The notes under the pieces: model-generated
Seen by the model: only the letters and a program-made list of their open reading frames with translations
Databases searched by the model: none
What the model was told of the DNA's origin: nothing
Shown here: positions 9,716-18,145 of the stretch, one piece after another
Layout of the letters: every line of letters starts with the position of its first letter
Numbering within the stretch: position 1 is the stretch's first letter
DNA from: Cedecea neteri
Lineage (GTDB): Bacteria > Pseudomonadota > Gammaproteobacteria > Enterobacterales > Enterobacteriaceae
NCBI RefSeq assembly: GCF_000758325.1
Contig: NZ_CP009459.1
Span: 3,038,001 to 3,102,000 of the forward strand
Length of the DNA stretch: 64,000 bases
Direction: 5' to 3'
Made by a program: the position numbers and the translations under genes

Positions 9716-11377
9716 ATGAAATCTGCAAAATATGGAATGACCCTTCTGGTCTGTTTTGCCTTGCTTTACCTTGTACCTCTGGAGTTTCGTCACCTGTGGC
9801 AGCCGGATGAGACGCGCTATGCGGAAATCAGCCGCGAAATGCTGCTGTCTGGCAACTGGATCGTTCCTCATTTCCTTGATCTGCGCTATTTCGAAAAGCC
9901 GGTAGCGGGGTACTGGATCAACAACATCAGCCAGTTCATCTTCGGTCATAACAATTTTGCCGTGCGTTTTGGTTCCGTGTTTTCGGTGACCCTGAGCGCG
10001 CTGCTGACCTACTGGCTGGCGTTCCGCCTGTGGCGCGATAAAACGGTCGCGGTGCTGGCTGGGGTTATTTTCCTCACCTGCCTGCTGGTCTACGGCATCG
10101 GCACGTATTCCGTGCTCGACCCGATGATCACCCTGTGGCTGACGGCGGCGATGTGCAGTTTCTGGCTGGCCAGTACCGCACAAACCACCGGCGGCAAGAT
10201 TGGCGGTTACGTGCTGTTGGGCCTGGCCTGCGGCATGGGCGTGATGACCAAAGGGTTCCTGGCGCTGGCGGTGCCGGTCATTGGCGTCCTGCCGTGGGTG
10301 ATTGCACAGAAACGCTGGAAAGAAGTATTGCTGTTTGGGCCGCTGGCGGTGCTGAGCGCCGTGTTAATCACGCTGCCGTGGGCGATTGCGATCGCCAAAG
10401 CCGAGCCTGACTTCTGGCACTACTTCTTCTGGGTGGAGCACATTCAGCGCTTCGCGGAGAAAGACGCGCAGCATAAAGCCCCGTTCTGGTACTACATTCC
10501 ATTCCTGATTGCTGGCTCTCTGCCATGGCTTGCTCTGCTGCCGGGCGCGCTGAAAAGCGGCTGGAAAAACCGGGGTGAGCAGGGCGGTGCGTTCTATCTG
10601 CTGGGCTGGATTGTAATGCCGTTCCTGTTCTTTAGCATCGCCAAAGGCAAACTGCCGACCTACATTCTGCCGTGCTTTGCACCGCTGGCGATCCTGATGG
10701 CGCGCCACGCTGTTGAGCTGGCGAAAAGCGGCTCCGCTATTTTACGCGTCAACGGCTGGATTAACCTGCTGTTTGGAGCGGCCTGCGTGATCACGGTGGC
10801 CTTTTTCCTGGCGCCGTGGGGGCTGGCAAGACATCCGGTGTATGCCGCCAATGAAACGCTGAAAGTGGTGCTGGCGTGCGTGGCCTTTGCCGTCTGGGGG
10901 CTGTTCGGTCTTTTGACCCTGAGCCAGACTGCGAAACGCTGGTACTGGGCGGCGCTGTGCCCGCTGGGTCTGGCGCTGCTGGTGGGCGTGGTGATTCCAT
11001 CGAAAGTGGAAAATTCCAAGCAGCCGCAGGCGTTCATTCATGAAATGCGTCCGCAGCTGGAAGACAGTCGCTACATCTTCACCAACAACGTCGGCGTTGC
11101 CGCCGGGGTGGCGTGGGAGCTGAAGCGGAGCGATATCAATCTGTATAATCAGGCGGGCGAACTGCGCTACGGCCTTGATTATCCTGATGTGTCTAACCGC
11201 TTTGTTTACAGCGCGGACTTCGAATCCTGGCTGGCAGAACACCGCAAGCAGGGCAAAGTGTCGCTGATGCTGCTGGTGTCGAATAACACCGATCTCAATG
11301 ACCTGAAGCTGCCGGAGCCGGATCACCGGGCCAACAGCGGGCGCTTCGTACTGTTTGAGTACGACGCGCAGCCATGA
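9716..11377 (+). CDS. arnT: Lipid IV-A 4-amino-4-deoxy-L-arabinosyltransferase ArnT
   Basis: A 553-residue integral membrane glycosyltransferase (PMT/GT83 family) that transfers L-Ara4N from undecaprenyl phosphate to lipid A phosphates on the periplasmic face, lowering negative charge and giving polymyxin resistance. The N-terminal loop has [16 protein letters not shown] with the conserved acidic pair, followed by KPVAGYW and roughly a dozen membrane segments, and a soluble C-terminal domain from about residue 430. Length is close to E. coli ArnT (550). Starts 4 bp after arnD and overlaps arnE by 4 bp. Confidence 0.97.
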   Translation: MKSAKYGMTLLVCFALLYLVPLEFRHLWQPDETRYAEISREMLLSGNWIVPHFLDLRYFEKPVAGYWINNISQFIFGHNNFAVRFGSVFSVTLSALLTYWLAFRLWRDKTVAVLAGVIFLTCLLVYGIGTYSVLDPMITLWLTAAMCSFWLASTAQTTGGKIGGYVLLGLACGMGVMTKGFLALAVPVIGVLPWVIAQKRWKEVLLFGPLAVLSAVLITLPWAIAIAKAEPDFWHYFFWVEHIQRFAEKDAQHKAPFWYYIPFLIAGSLPWLALLPGALKSGWKNRGEQGGAFYLLGWIVMPFLFFSIAKGKLPTYILPCFAPLAILMARHAVELAKSGSAILRVNGWINLLFGAACVITVAFFLAPWGLARHPVYAANETLKVVLACVAFAVWGLFGLLTLSQTAKRWYWAALCPLGLALLVGVVIPSKVENSKQPQAFIHEMRPQLEDSRYIFTNNVGVAAGVAWELKRSDINLYNQAGELRYGLDYPDVSNRFVYSADFESWLAEHRKQGKVSLMLLVSNNTDLNDLKLPEPDHRANSGRFVLFEYDAQP

Positions 11378-11697
11378 ATATTGCGCTGATTATTCTGGCC
11401 AGTTTGCTTAGCTGCGGCGGGCAGCTGTGCCAGAAGCAGGCGGCTCAGGGGGCGGGGCGCCGCCACCTGATGCTGTGGCTTGGGCTGAGCGTTCTGTTAT
11501 TAGGACTTGGGATGCTCGTCTGGCTGCTGGTGCTCCAGCACGTCGAGGTGAGTATCGCTTACCCCATGCTAAGCCTGAACTTTATCTTTATCACCCTTGC
11601 CGCGCGCTGGATCTGGAAAGAAAGAGTTTCAGCGCACCACTGGCTGGGCGTGATGCTGATCATTCTGGGGATTATCGCGCTGGGAGGGCACGCCTGA
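11374..11697 (+). CDS. arnE: 4-amino-4-deoxy-L-arabinose-phosphoundecaprenol flippase subunit ArnE
   Basis: A 107-residue protein of the small multidrug resistance/EamA type with four membrane segments and the pattern [23 protein letters not shown], written here only in part as a family hallmark around residues 58-75. With ArnF it is thought to flip undecaprenyl-phosphate-L-Ara4N across the inner membrane. It overlaps both neighbours by one to four bases. Confidence 0.95.
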   Translation: MNIALIILASLLSCGGQLCQKQAAQGAGRRHLMLWLGLSVLLLGLGMLVWLLVLQHVEVSIAYPMLSLNFIFITLAARWIWKERVSAHHWLGVMLIILGIIALGGHA

Positions 11698-12092
11698 TGG
11701 GTTATATCTGGGCGTTAATGAGCGTGCTGCTGGTCAGCGGGGCGCAGCTCAGCATGAAATGGGCGATGATTCAGTTTCCTCCCGCTGCGGTGAGCCTTGA
11801 ATTTATTGAGGCGGTATTGTTTGGCGGTTACGGGCTGCTGGCGCTGATTGGCGGGCTGGCGGCTTACGCGTTTTCCATGGGCTGCTGGTACATGGCTCTG
11901 AAGCGCATCCCGTTGAGTAAAGCTTATCCGCTTCTAAGTCTGAGCTATGTGCTGGTGTGGTTTGCTGCCATTAATCTGCCGTGGCTCAACGAAGAATACA
12001 GTCCCGACAAACTTCTCGGCGTGGCGGCGATTTTCGTCGGCCTGGTGCTGATTTGCCTGCCTCATCAGCTACGTCACAAAAAGGAAAAGTAA
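11697..12092 (+). CDS. arnF: 4-amino-4-deoxy-L-arabinose-phosphoundecaprenol flippase subunit ArnF
   Basis: A 131-residue four-helix membrane protein, partner of ArnE and last gene of the operon. I chose the ATG at 11697 (TGATG overlap with the arnE stop) because it gives [20 protein letters not shown], matching known ArnF starts; a longer open frame from 11427 lies over arnE and is not real. RIPLSKAYPLLSLSYVLVW, around residues 70-88, is the family core. No clear terminator follows. Confidence 0.95.
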   Translation: MGYIWALMSVLLVSGAQLSMKWAMIQFPPAAVSLEFIEAVLFGGYGLLALIGGLAAYAFSMGCWYMALKRIPLSKAYPLLSLSYVLVWFAAINLPWLNEEYSPDKLLGVAAIFVGLVLICLPHQLRHKKEK

Positions 12093-12147
12093 TGCGCTAG
12101 TTGTTCAGGCAAACTGACGGCAACCTGATGAAAACCGGATGCGAAGT

Positions 12148-12735
12148 ATGAACCCACATATCATTGAAGTGCCGTTAGAAAAGTCTTACCGCCTGATCAA
12201 CCACGGCCCAACCGTGTTGGTGTCTGCCCACCACAATGGTGTGGATGACGTGATGACCGCCGCCTGGGCCTGTGCGCTGGATTTTACCCCTTCCAAGCTG
12301 ATGGTGGTGCTGGATAAAATGACCGCCACCCGCACGCTTATCGAAAACAGCGGCACCTTTGTGATTCAGGTGCCCTGCGCCGCCCAGCTCAAAATGACCC
12401 ATTTTCTGGGTACCCACAGCCTGAAAGAGATGCCCGACAAGCTCGAACAATCCGGCGTGGAGCTGTTCCGCGCCCCTGGCCACAGCGTACCGCTGGTCGC
12501 AGGCTGTACGGCCTGGATGGTTTGTAAGCTTATCCCCGAACCGCATAACCATCAGGCCCACGACCTGTTTATCGGTGAAATTATCGCTGCCTGGGCCGAC
12601 GATCGCGTGTTCCAGAATGGCCACTGGTCGTTTGAATCCTCCCCACCGGAATACCGCAGCCTGCACTACATTGCCGGCGGCCAGTTCTACGCCATCGGCG
12701 AATCGCTGGTGGTACCGGGAGTGGAGGCGTCATGA
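12148..12735 (+). CDS. Flavin reductase-family protein (FMN-binding split barrel)
   Basis: A 195-residue protein whose layout (VLVSAHHNGVDDVMTAAW near the N terminus, TRTLIENSGTFVIQVP near residue 60) is that of the flavin reductase-like FMN-binding split-barrel family. Such proteins bind FMN and reduce it or use it as cofactor; the partner is not visible. I favour the ATG at 12148; another in-frame ATG at 12139 adds three residues. It overlaps the following DUF2164 gene by 4 bp, so the two are probably one operon, possibly read through from arnF 55 bp upstream. Confidence 0.8.
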   Translation: MNPHIIEVPLEKSYRLINHGPTVLVSAHHNGVDDVMTAAWACALDFTPSKLMVVLDKMTATRTLIENSGTFVIQVPCAAQLKMTHFLGTHSLKEMPDKLEQSGVELFRAPGHSVPLVAGCTAWMVCKLIPEPHNHQAHDLFIGEIIAAWADDRVFQNGHWSFESSPPEYRSLHYIAGGQFYAIGESLVVPGVEAS

Positions 12736-12974
12736 AGAAGATTGAATTACCCGCCGAAGACTACCGTAAGCTGAGCGACTTTATCACCGACTGGCTGGAC
12801 GACAAGCACGACCTGCAAATTGGGCAGTTTGAAGCCGAGTTTTTCCTGGATGAGCTGGTGAAAAAAATGGCACCCGCGCTCTACAACAAAGGGCTGGACG
12901 ATGCGCTGGCGGTAGCCCAAAGCAACATGCTGACGCTGGAAGAGCTGCTGGATCTGGAAAAAATCGTCGATTAG
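12732..12974 (+). CDS. DUF2164-family small protein
   Basis: An 80-residue acidic protein with IELPAEDYRKLSDFITDWL and the central GQFEAEFFLDEL, matching the DUF2164 family. Its role is unknown. The ATGA overlap with the flavin reductase gene suggests coupled translation. It ends 27 bp before the convergent kinase-like gene. Confidence 0.85.
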   Translation: MKKIELPAEDYRKLSDFITDWLDDKHDLQIGQFEAEFFLDELVKKMAPALYNKGLDDALAVAQSNMLTLEELLDLEKIVD

Positions 12975-13001
12975 TTTGCCTGGGGCAAGCGGGAGCTTAC
13001 C

Positions 13002-13541
13002 TTAGTGCTTCCGCTCTGCCAGCCGTTGGGCAATAAGACTGGCGATAGTATCCGGTTCAGCGGTCGAAAAAATCTGAATATCGCCCTGAGCCATGTAAGG
13101 CGCAAAACGCTGGCTGAATTTCTTGATTTCCCCTTCGCTTTGCAGGCCAAATCCCCGTTTTAGCTGCCGTGCAACAATGATGTTCAGCGCCTCTTGATAG
13201 TCGCATGAGGGCATCAGCAGTACCGAAGTACCTGTCTGCTGCACTCGTTTTTTATTTGCCGCCACAATATCTGCCCGTATGTCGGTCGCCAGAAACCCCG
13301 AAGAAAGAATAAAGACTGTGCTGGTGTAGGTTTCTTTGAGCAGCGTGTCCAGCAGCTTTGCATTCTCTTCAAGATAGCTTTCATACCCCTGCGAGGAGAT
13401 AAAGGTGCGGATGTTCATGTGGCGAAGGCAAAACTCATCATCAAGATCTTTCGCGCCGTAGCCGAGTTTCAGGGCAAGTCTGGTACCCACCGTGCTTTTA
13501 CCGGCTCCGCCGGGACCAATAAGAAAGATAAAATCAGGCAT
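13002..13541 (-). CDS. Shikimate kinase-like P-loop protein
   Basis: A 179-residue nucleoside kinase-fold protein beginning MPDFIFLIGPGGAGKSTVG, with a clean Walker A motif (GPGGAGKST) at residues 8-16 and DLDDEF, the shikimate-kinase-type Asp region, near 35. The rest diverges from AroK/AroL, so it is probably not the housekeeping shikimate kinase; it could phosphorylate another small molecule. The start at 13541 begins just before the Walker motif and lies 10 bp beyond the stop of the upstream LysR gene, so the pair is likely co-transcribed. Confidence 0.7.
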   Translation of the reverse strand: MPDFIFLIGPGGAGKSTVGTRLALKLGYGAKDLDDEFCLRHMNIRTFISSQGYESYLEENAKLLDTLLKETYTSTVFILSSGFLATDIRADIVAANKKRVQQTGTSVLLMPSCDYQEALNIIVARQLKRGFGLQSEGEIKKFSQRFAPYMAQGDIQIFSTAEPDTIASLIAQRLAERKH

Positions 13542-13551
13542 TTTTTCTCGT

Positions 13552-14478
13552 TTATTCTTCACTATCCAGGTCGCTATTTTGCCGCTGTGCCAGAATAAAA
13601 TCGCTGATAAAGTCGACGAAAACACGGTTCTTCGACGAAAGCTGTTTCCCTGAAGTCCAGATCATCTGGAATTGCCCCGGCGCCTTCAAATACTCACCCA
13701 GCAGCGGGTGCACAACACCGCTCGCCAATTGGGGTTCAATCATAAAATCAGGCACGGCCCCAATACCCAGGCCATTAATAATCGCGCTGCGTACCATCTC
13801 CATATTGTTTGAACTGAACACGGTGCGGGTACGAACGTCCGCCAGTTCAGATAAGTCACGCAGCGGCCAGGCCTGCAGCTTGCCGGTGTTCACATAGCGG
13901 AAACGAATTCCGCAATGCCCCTCCAGTTCCCGGGGCGATTGTGGCACGCCATGCCGGGAAAGATAGGCCGGAGAAGCGCAGAGAATAAGCTGCAAAGAGG
14001 GCAGCGCGCGACGCATCAAGCGAGAGTCCGGAAGTTCACCGGTTCGGATAGCAATATCCACGTCCTCGTCAATCAAGTTCACCAGCCTGTCGCTGAAATC
14101 CAGATCGAGATCGATGTCCGGGTAGCGGCGAACGAAAGCGATAATGGCTGCTTCAAAAAGGATGTGGGCGGCGGCGGGCAGGCTGACTCGCAGACGGCCT
14201 CGGGGCGTTTCACTGGCATGGGAGAGCAGGGCATCCGCTTCATCCAAATCCTGCAGAATACGCCGGCAGCGTTCAAAGTAAACCCTGCCTTCGGATGTCA
14301 TCTGCAGGCTGCGGGTGGTGCGGTGAAAAAGCCTCACCCCAAGCTGTTCTTCAAGTCTCGTAATCCCTTTTCCCACCGCCGAAGCGGAAAGCCCCAGAGC
14401 TTGTCCGGCGCGGACAAAACTGCCCAACTCAGCGGTGCGAACAAAATAGGTCAGGCTGGACAGGCGATCCATAGTCAT
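13552..14478 (-). CDS. LysR-family transcriptional regulator
   Basis: A 308-residue LysR regulator. The N-terminal winged HTH (FVRTAELGSFVRAGQALG, then SASAVGKGITRLEEQLGVRLF) is standard and the substrate-binding domain runs from about residue 90. The DSRLMRRALPSLQLILCASP pattern near residue 170 is typical of the CrgA/AaeR-like subgroup. I chose the ATG at 14478 (MTMDRLSSLTYF) over one at 14544 because family members start at MDRL. It is divergent from the 142-residue NTF2-like gene and followed closely by the kinase-like gene; either could be its target. Confidence 0.88.
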   Translation of the reverse strand: MTMDRLSSLTYFVRTAELGSFVRAGQALGLSASAVGKGITRLEEQLGVRLFHRTTRSLQMTSEGRVYFERCRRILQDLDEADALLSHASETPRGRLRVSLPAAAHILFEAAIIAFVRRYPDIDLDLDFSDRLVNLIDEDVDIAIRTGELPDSRLMRRALPSLQLILCASPAYLSRHGVPQSPRELEGHCGIRFRYVNTGKLQAWPLRDLSELADVRTRTVFSSNNMEMVRSAIINGLGIGAVPDFMIEPQLASGVVHPLLGEYLKAPGQFQMIWTSGKQLSSKNRVFVDFISDFILAQRQNSDLDSEE

Positions 14479-14588
14479 ACCTCTATTCGAGCGTTTTGGT
14501 CCGTAATGTTCGGACGTTTTATCATTTTTGTCGCCGAATAACACCCGCTACTCTGCACGCTATCCAATGATATTTTCAGGAGAGTTCT

Positions 14589-15017
14589 ATGTTATTTAAT
14601 GACACCGCATCCCCCATGCTTGATGTACAGGGGCCGCCACCCTGGCTGGCAATACTTGCTGATGAGGCGAGCCTGCAAGGCGTGGTGCTGAAAGCGCCGG
14701 TTCAGGGTAAAGCGGCGATTCTGGAGATCCTGAAAGCGGCCATTCCGCTGTATGACTTCCAGCGCTTTACTTACCGGGATTATGTCAACGAACGGTTCTT
14801 TATGGAGTCTTACTGCGCAAGCGTGGACGGCGTGGCCGTGGAGTGCGCAGTGTGGGTGCATATTAATGAGCAAGGGCAGGCTGATTCGCTGATGATTCAT
14901 CACCATCCGCTGCCTGCGGCGCTCTATTTTTCCCAGCGGATGTGGCTGCAGGTTGAGGACAAGTATCGCGAACTTTACCTCAGCCCGGAGGAGTACACGG
15001 CGCTAACCCACAGGTAA
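14589..15017 (+). CDS. NTF2/SnoaL-like hypothetical protein
   Basis: A 142-residue cytoplasmic protein without signal peptide. The spacing of short hydrophobic strands and the segment VAVECAVWVHINEQGQADSL resemble the NTF2/SnoaL-like fold used by small isomerases and hydrolases, but I cannot name a substrate. It is preceded by AGGAGAG at 14579-14585, divergent from the LysR gene, and closed by a strong terminator, so it is probably a single-gene unit controlled by that LysR protein. Confidence 0.6.
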   Translation: MLFNDTASPMLDVQGPPPWLAILADEASLQGVVLKAPVQGKAAILEILKAAIPLYDFQRFTYRDYVNERFFMESYCASVDGVAVECAVWVHINEQGQADSLMIHHHPLPAALYFSQRMWLQVEDKYRELYLSPEEYTALTHR

Positions 15018-15021
15018 GAAG

Positions 15022-15046
15022 AGGGGCGCATTGCGCCCCTTTTTTG
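15022..15046 (+). terminator. Rho-independent terminator
   Basis: AGGGGCGCA and TTGCGCCCCT form a near-perfect GC stem, followed by six T residues. It ends the NTF2-like gene, and lies 3 bp before the 3' end of the convergent metQ-like gene. Confidence 0.88.
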
Positions 15047-15048
15047 TA

Positions 15049-15864
15049 TTACTGGTTAACCGGCACCACCGCACCGTGATATTTCTCGTTGATCCAGTCC
15101 TGAATCTGCTTAGAGTGCAGGACTTTCACCAGCTCGACGATGTCATGTTTTTTCACGTCGGCTCTGTGCACGGTAATGATATTGGCATACGGGTTACCTT
15201 CGGTACTTTCGACGGCAATCGGATCTTTAATTGGGTTCAGGCCCGCATCCAGCGCGTAGTTGGCGTTGATCACCACCGCATCGCCTTCGTTGTTGGCATA
15301 CATCTGCGGCAGCAGGGCGGCTTCAATATCCGCTTTGAACTGCAGATTTTTCGGGTTGCTGGCAATGTCGCTGATGCGCGCGTTAACCGGCTTCACGCCA
15401 GGTTTCAGGGTGATTACGCCTTCGCGCTGGAAGATGGCCAGAATACGGCCTTCTTCGGCCACCGAGTCACGCAGAATGATTTTGCCGTTCTGCGGCAGAT
15501 CCTTCAGGCTTTTGTACTTCTTCGAATAAATGCCGATAGGCTCCACGTGGATAGCCCCGGCGCTGACGAAATCGTAGTTTTTATCGCCTTTATGATCCTG
15601 CAGCACCGAATCCAGATAGGGCTGATGCTGGAAGTAGTTGGCGTCAATCTCATGCTCGGCCAGCGCCGTATTCGGCAGGATATAGTCCTGGAAGGTTTTG
15701 ATCTCAAGATCGATGCCTTCTTTCGCCAGAATCGGCTTAGCCTGCTCGAGGATTTCCGCGTGCGGGACGTTGGAAGCGCCCACAATCAGTTTTTCAGCGG
15801 CGTTGGCGTGAAGACTTAACGCGGTTAAAGAAGCCAGAGCTAACATCATAAACTGTTTTTTCAT
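15049..15864 (-). CDS. MetQ/NlpA-family ABC transporter substrate-binding protein
   Basis: A 271-residue periplasmic binding protein of the NlpA/MetQ family, which bind methionine or related ligands. It has a signal peptide ending LHANAAEKL, with no lipobox cysteine, unlike E. coli MetQ. GASNVPHAEILEQ, HEIDANYFQHQPYLD and DAVVINANYALDAGLNP are family signatures. It is the last gene of a metN-metI-metQ operon transcribed leftward, after a 95-bp gap containing a hairpin. A paralogue of the main methionine importer is likely; the true ligand is open. Confidence 0.88.
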   Translation of the reverse strand: MKKQFMMLALASLTALSLHANAAEKLIVGASNVPHAEILEQAKPILAKEGIDLEIKTFQDYILPNTALAEHEIDANYFQHQPYLDSVLQDHKGDKNYDFVSAGAIHVEPIGIYSKKYKSLKDLPQNGKIILRDSVAEEGRILAIFQREGVITLKPGVKPVNARISDIASNPKNLQFKADIEAALLPQMYANNEGDAVVINANYALDAGLNPIKDPIAVESTEGNPYANIITVHRADVKKHDIVELVKVLHSKQIQDWINEKYHGAVVPVNQ

Positions 15865-15914
15865 TATTTCGTCCAGTCGTGATTAGTGATTAAAAGTGCA
15901 TTGCCGTGGAATTC

Positions 15915-15943
15915 CAGGCGGCAGAGTGCGTCTCTGTCGCCTG
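15915..15943 (-). other. Intercistronic hairpin between permease and binding-protein genes
   Basis: CAGGCG-GCAGAG and CTCTGT-CGCCTG form a 12-bp stem with one mismatch around a 5-base loop. No T run follows on either strand. Hairpins at this position in ABC operons often protect or partly terminate mRNA so that the binding protein is made in excess; that role here is inference. Confidence 0.5.
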
Positions 15944-15959
15944 AAAGATGTAGAAACCG

Positions 15960-16628
15960 TTAGCGTTTATCGAGCAGGCTGGTGATGCGGTCGCCGATAA
16001 ACTGAATAATGAAAACGATGGCCAGGATAGTGGCTGTAGCCACCAGGGTGACGTCGTTATGGTTACGCTGGAACCCTTCCAGATAGGCGAGGTTGCCTAA
16101 GCCACCTGCGCCGATAACCCCGGCCATGGCGCTGTAGCTCACCAGCGCAATCAAAGTGACGGTCATCCCGGAGACCAGCGCCGGAGAGGATTCAGGCAGC
16201 AGCACGCGGAAAATCAGCGTGTGGGTTTTGGCCCCCATTGAACGCGTGGCTTCGATAACGCCTTTGTCGACTTCGCGCAGCGCAATTTCCACCAGGCGAG
16301 CGTAGAAGGGGGCGGCCCCGACTATCAGCGCCGGCAGCGCGGCGTTGGTGCCGAGAATGGTGCCAATCAGCGTTTTCGTGAATGGGATCAGCAGCACGAT
16401 CAGAATAATGAACGGGATCGAGCGGAAGACGTTGACCAGCACGGTCACCACCGAGTAAACCAGCCGATTCTGCAGCAGCTGGCCACGAGAAGTGAGAAAC
16501 AGCAGCACGCCGAGTGCAATGCCAAACACTAACGTTGCCACGCCGGACCAGGCCGTCATGTAGAGCGTTTCGCCCGTGGCGGCCCACAGTTTGTCGAGTT
16601 TTAAATGCGGGAAGTATTGCTCAAGCAT
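15960..16628 (-). CDS. MetI-type ABC transporter permease
   Basis: A 222-residue inner membrane permease with five to six hydrophobic segments. The EAA loop that contacts the ATPase is ALREVDKGVIEATRSMGAKT around residues 118-137. The sequence SYSAMAGVIGAGGLGNLAY near 180 is a MetI hallmark. Its start overlaps the end of the upstream ATPase gene by 8 bp, consistent with translation coupling. Confidence 0.9.
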   Translation of the reverse strand: MLEQYFPHLKLDKLWAATGETLYMTAWSGVATLVFGIALGVLLFLTSRGQLLQNRLVYSVVTVLVNVFRSIPFIILIVLLIPFTKTLIGTILGTNAALPALIVGAAPFYARLVEIALREVDKGVIEATRSMGAKTHTLIFRVLLPESSPALVSGMTVTLIALVSYSAMAGVIGAGGLGNLAYLEGFQRNHNDVTLVATATILAIVFIIQFIGDRITSLLDKR

Positions 16629-17643
16629 GTCGAATAACCTCAGTCTCTACCCGCTTTTGATTCAGGTATTGCACAATATTTTCTAGCTGGCTGGCGTCAT
16701 CCATATGGACATACAGTTCGCCAAACGCGCCGTCTACCGTCTGGGTGATGTTGCCATGCAGGATATTCAGCGCGACGTTGAAATGCTGAATGACATCGGC
16801 AATCACCGGCTGTCGGGCTTCTCCACCGGGGAAAATAAGCTTCAGAATGCTGCCGCTGATGCCCTGAACCCAGAGCGGATTGAACGGTTCGCTGGGCGTA
16901 TTTTGCCCCGCAATCTGACGCACAAAAGTTTGCGTGATGGGCTGCTTCGGGTGGGTGAAAATATCCAGCACCGGGCCTTCTTCAACGATTCTGCCGTTTT
17001 CCATCACCGCCACGCGCTGGCAAATTTTGCGCACTACATGCATTTCATGGGTGATGAGCACGATGGTTAAGTTGAGCTGGCGGTTAATGTCGAGCAGCAG
17101 ATCCAGAATCGCGTCAGTCGTTTGTGGATCCAGCGCCGAAGTAGCTTCGTCGCACAGTAAAACATCCGGGTTATTTGCCAGCGCGCGGGCAATGCCGACA
17201 CGCTGCTTTTGGCCGCCGCTTAGCTGAGCAGGCCAGGCGTTTTCGCGCCCCTCCAGCCCCACAAGCTTAATCAGTTCGTTAACGCGTTGCTGAATCTGGC
17301 TTTTATTGACACCGGCAATTTGCAGGGGAAAGGCAATATTCCCGGCAACGGTCCGGGACCACAGCAGATTAAAGTGCTGAAAGACCATGCTGACTTTTAG
17401 ACGAGCCTGACGGAGCTGTTCACCTCTGGCCTGGGCAATATCCTGCCCGGCGACAACGATTGATCCTGACGACGGTTTTTCCAGCCCATTTAATAATCTT
17501 ATTAATGTGCTTTTACCCGCACCGCTGTAGCCAATAATGCCGTAAATCTGGCCTTTATTGACGTTGATATTAATATTGTCTACGGCGGTAATGGCGCCAT
17601 GTTTGCTGGCAAATATTTTTGATACGCCCGAAAGAACGATCAT
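16621..17643 (-). CDS. MetN-type ABC transporter ATP-binding protein
   Basis: A 340-residue ATPase with Walker A GYSGAGKST (38-46), signature LSGGQKQR near 143, Walker B VLLCDEATSALD near 165 and the H-loop VLITHEMHVV. The last 75 residues form the NIL regulatory domain found in MetN, where methionine inhibits transport. It is the first gene of the importer operon. No MetJ-type AGACGTCT repeats were seen upstream, unlike metNIQ in E. coli, which supports a paralogue with different control or ligand. Confidence 0.9.
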   Translation of the reverse strand: MIVLSGVSKIFASKHGAITAVDNININVNKGQIYGIIGYSGAGKSTLIRLLNGLEKPSSGSIVVAGQDIAQARGEQLRQARLKVSMVFQHFNLLWSRTVAGNIAFPLQIAGVNKSQIQQRVNELIKLVGLEGRENAWPAQLSGGQKQRVGIARALANNPDVLLCDEATSALDPQTTDAILDLLLDINRQLNLTIVLITHEMHVVRKICQRVAVMENGRIVEEGPVLDIFTHPKQPITQTFVRQIAGQNTPSEPFNPLWVQGISGSILKLIFPGGEARQPVIADVIQHFNVALNILHGNITQTVDGAFGELYVHMDDASQLENIVQYLNQKRVETEVIRHA

Positions 17644-18145
17644 TATCCTGGTCCTTAACTGCTGAAAATGTTCGCAACGTAACAGTATGATATGCTGATG
17701 GTTAGCGCGTACATGAGGTGTTATGGCGTTGAGCCATTATTATTTGGCTGATACTACCTGCTAATGCCGTTGGTCAGAAGAATATAAAAATATGACTTAT
17801 AGCCATAAGAAATATAAATAAGTGATGACGCCTTTCTACTCGGAATTAATACTCTTTAGCAAAAATATGGCATTGCTTATCTTTAAATTGGTTAATTGTG
17901 TTTGAATAATGATCAACGAAGGGTACGAATGATAAATAATGGGCGGGCTATTAATCGATTTTATTAACGATATGTAATTGGTTGAAAATTGTTCTGTTTG
18001 GTTTTTTTAGTTTTATATCGGTACGCTTTGGTGCCGCTCTTGCTGTTATTTTTCATCCCAAATTTAACAAATCTGAGCTATACCCCGGAAATTATATTGT
18101 CCTCGCTGTATCTTTCCCGCCGTTGAGAACGGAGAGTGTCTGCAG
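17644..18145. promoter_or_regulatory. Divergent region between the metN-like gene and btsS
   Basis: This 502-bp gap is AT-rich and holds no gene I can support. It must contain the promoters for both flanking operons. A small dyad CTTAT-agcc-ATAAG lies at 17796-17809. I saw no MetJ box and no match to the BtsR repeat found before btsT. Confidence 0.4.

Noticed and set aside
17644-17720. Search for MetJ boxes before the metN-like operon
   Set aside because: No AGACGTCT-like repeats found.
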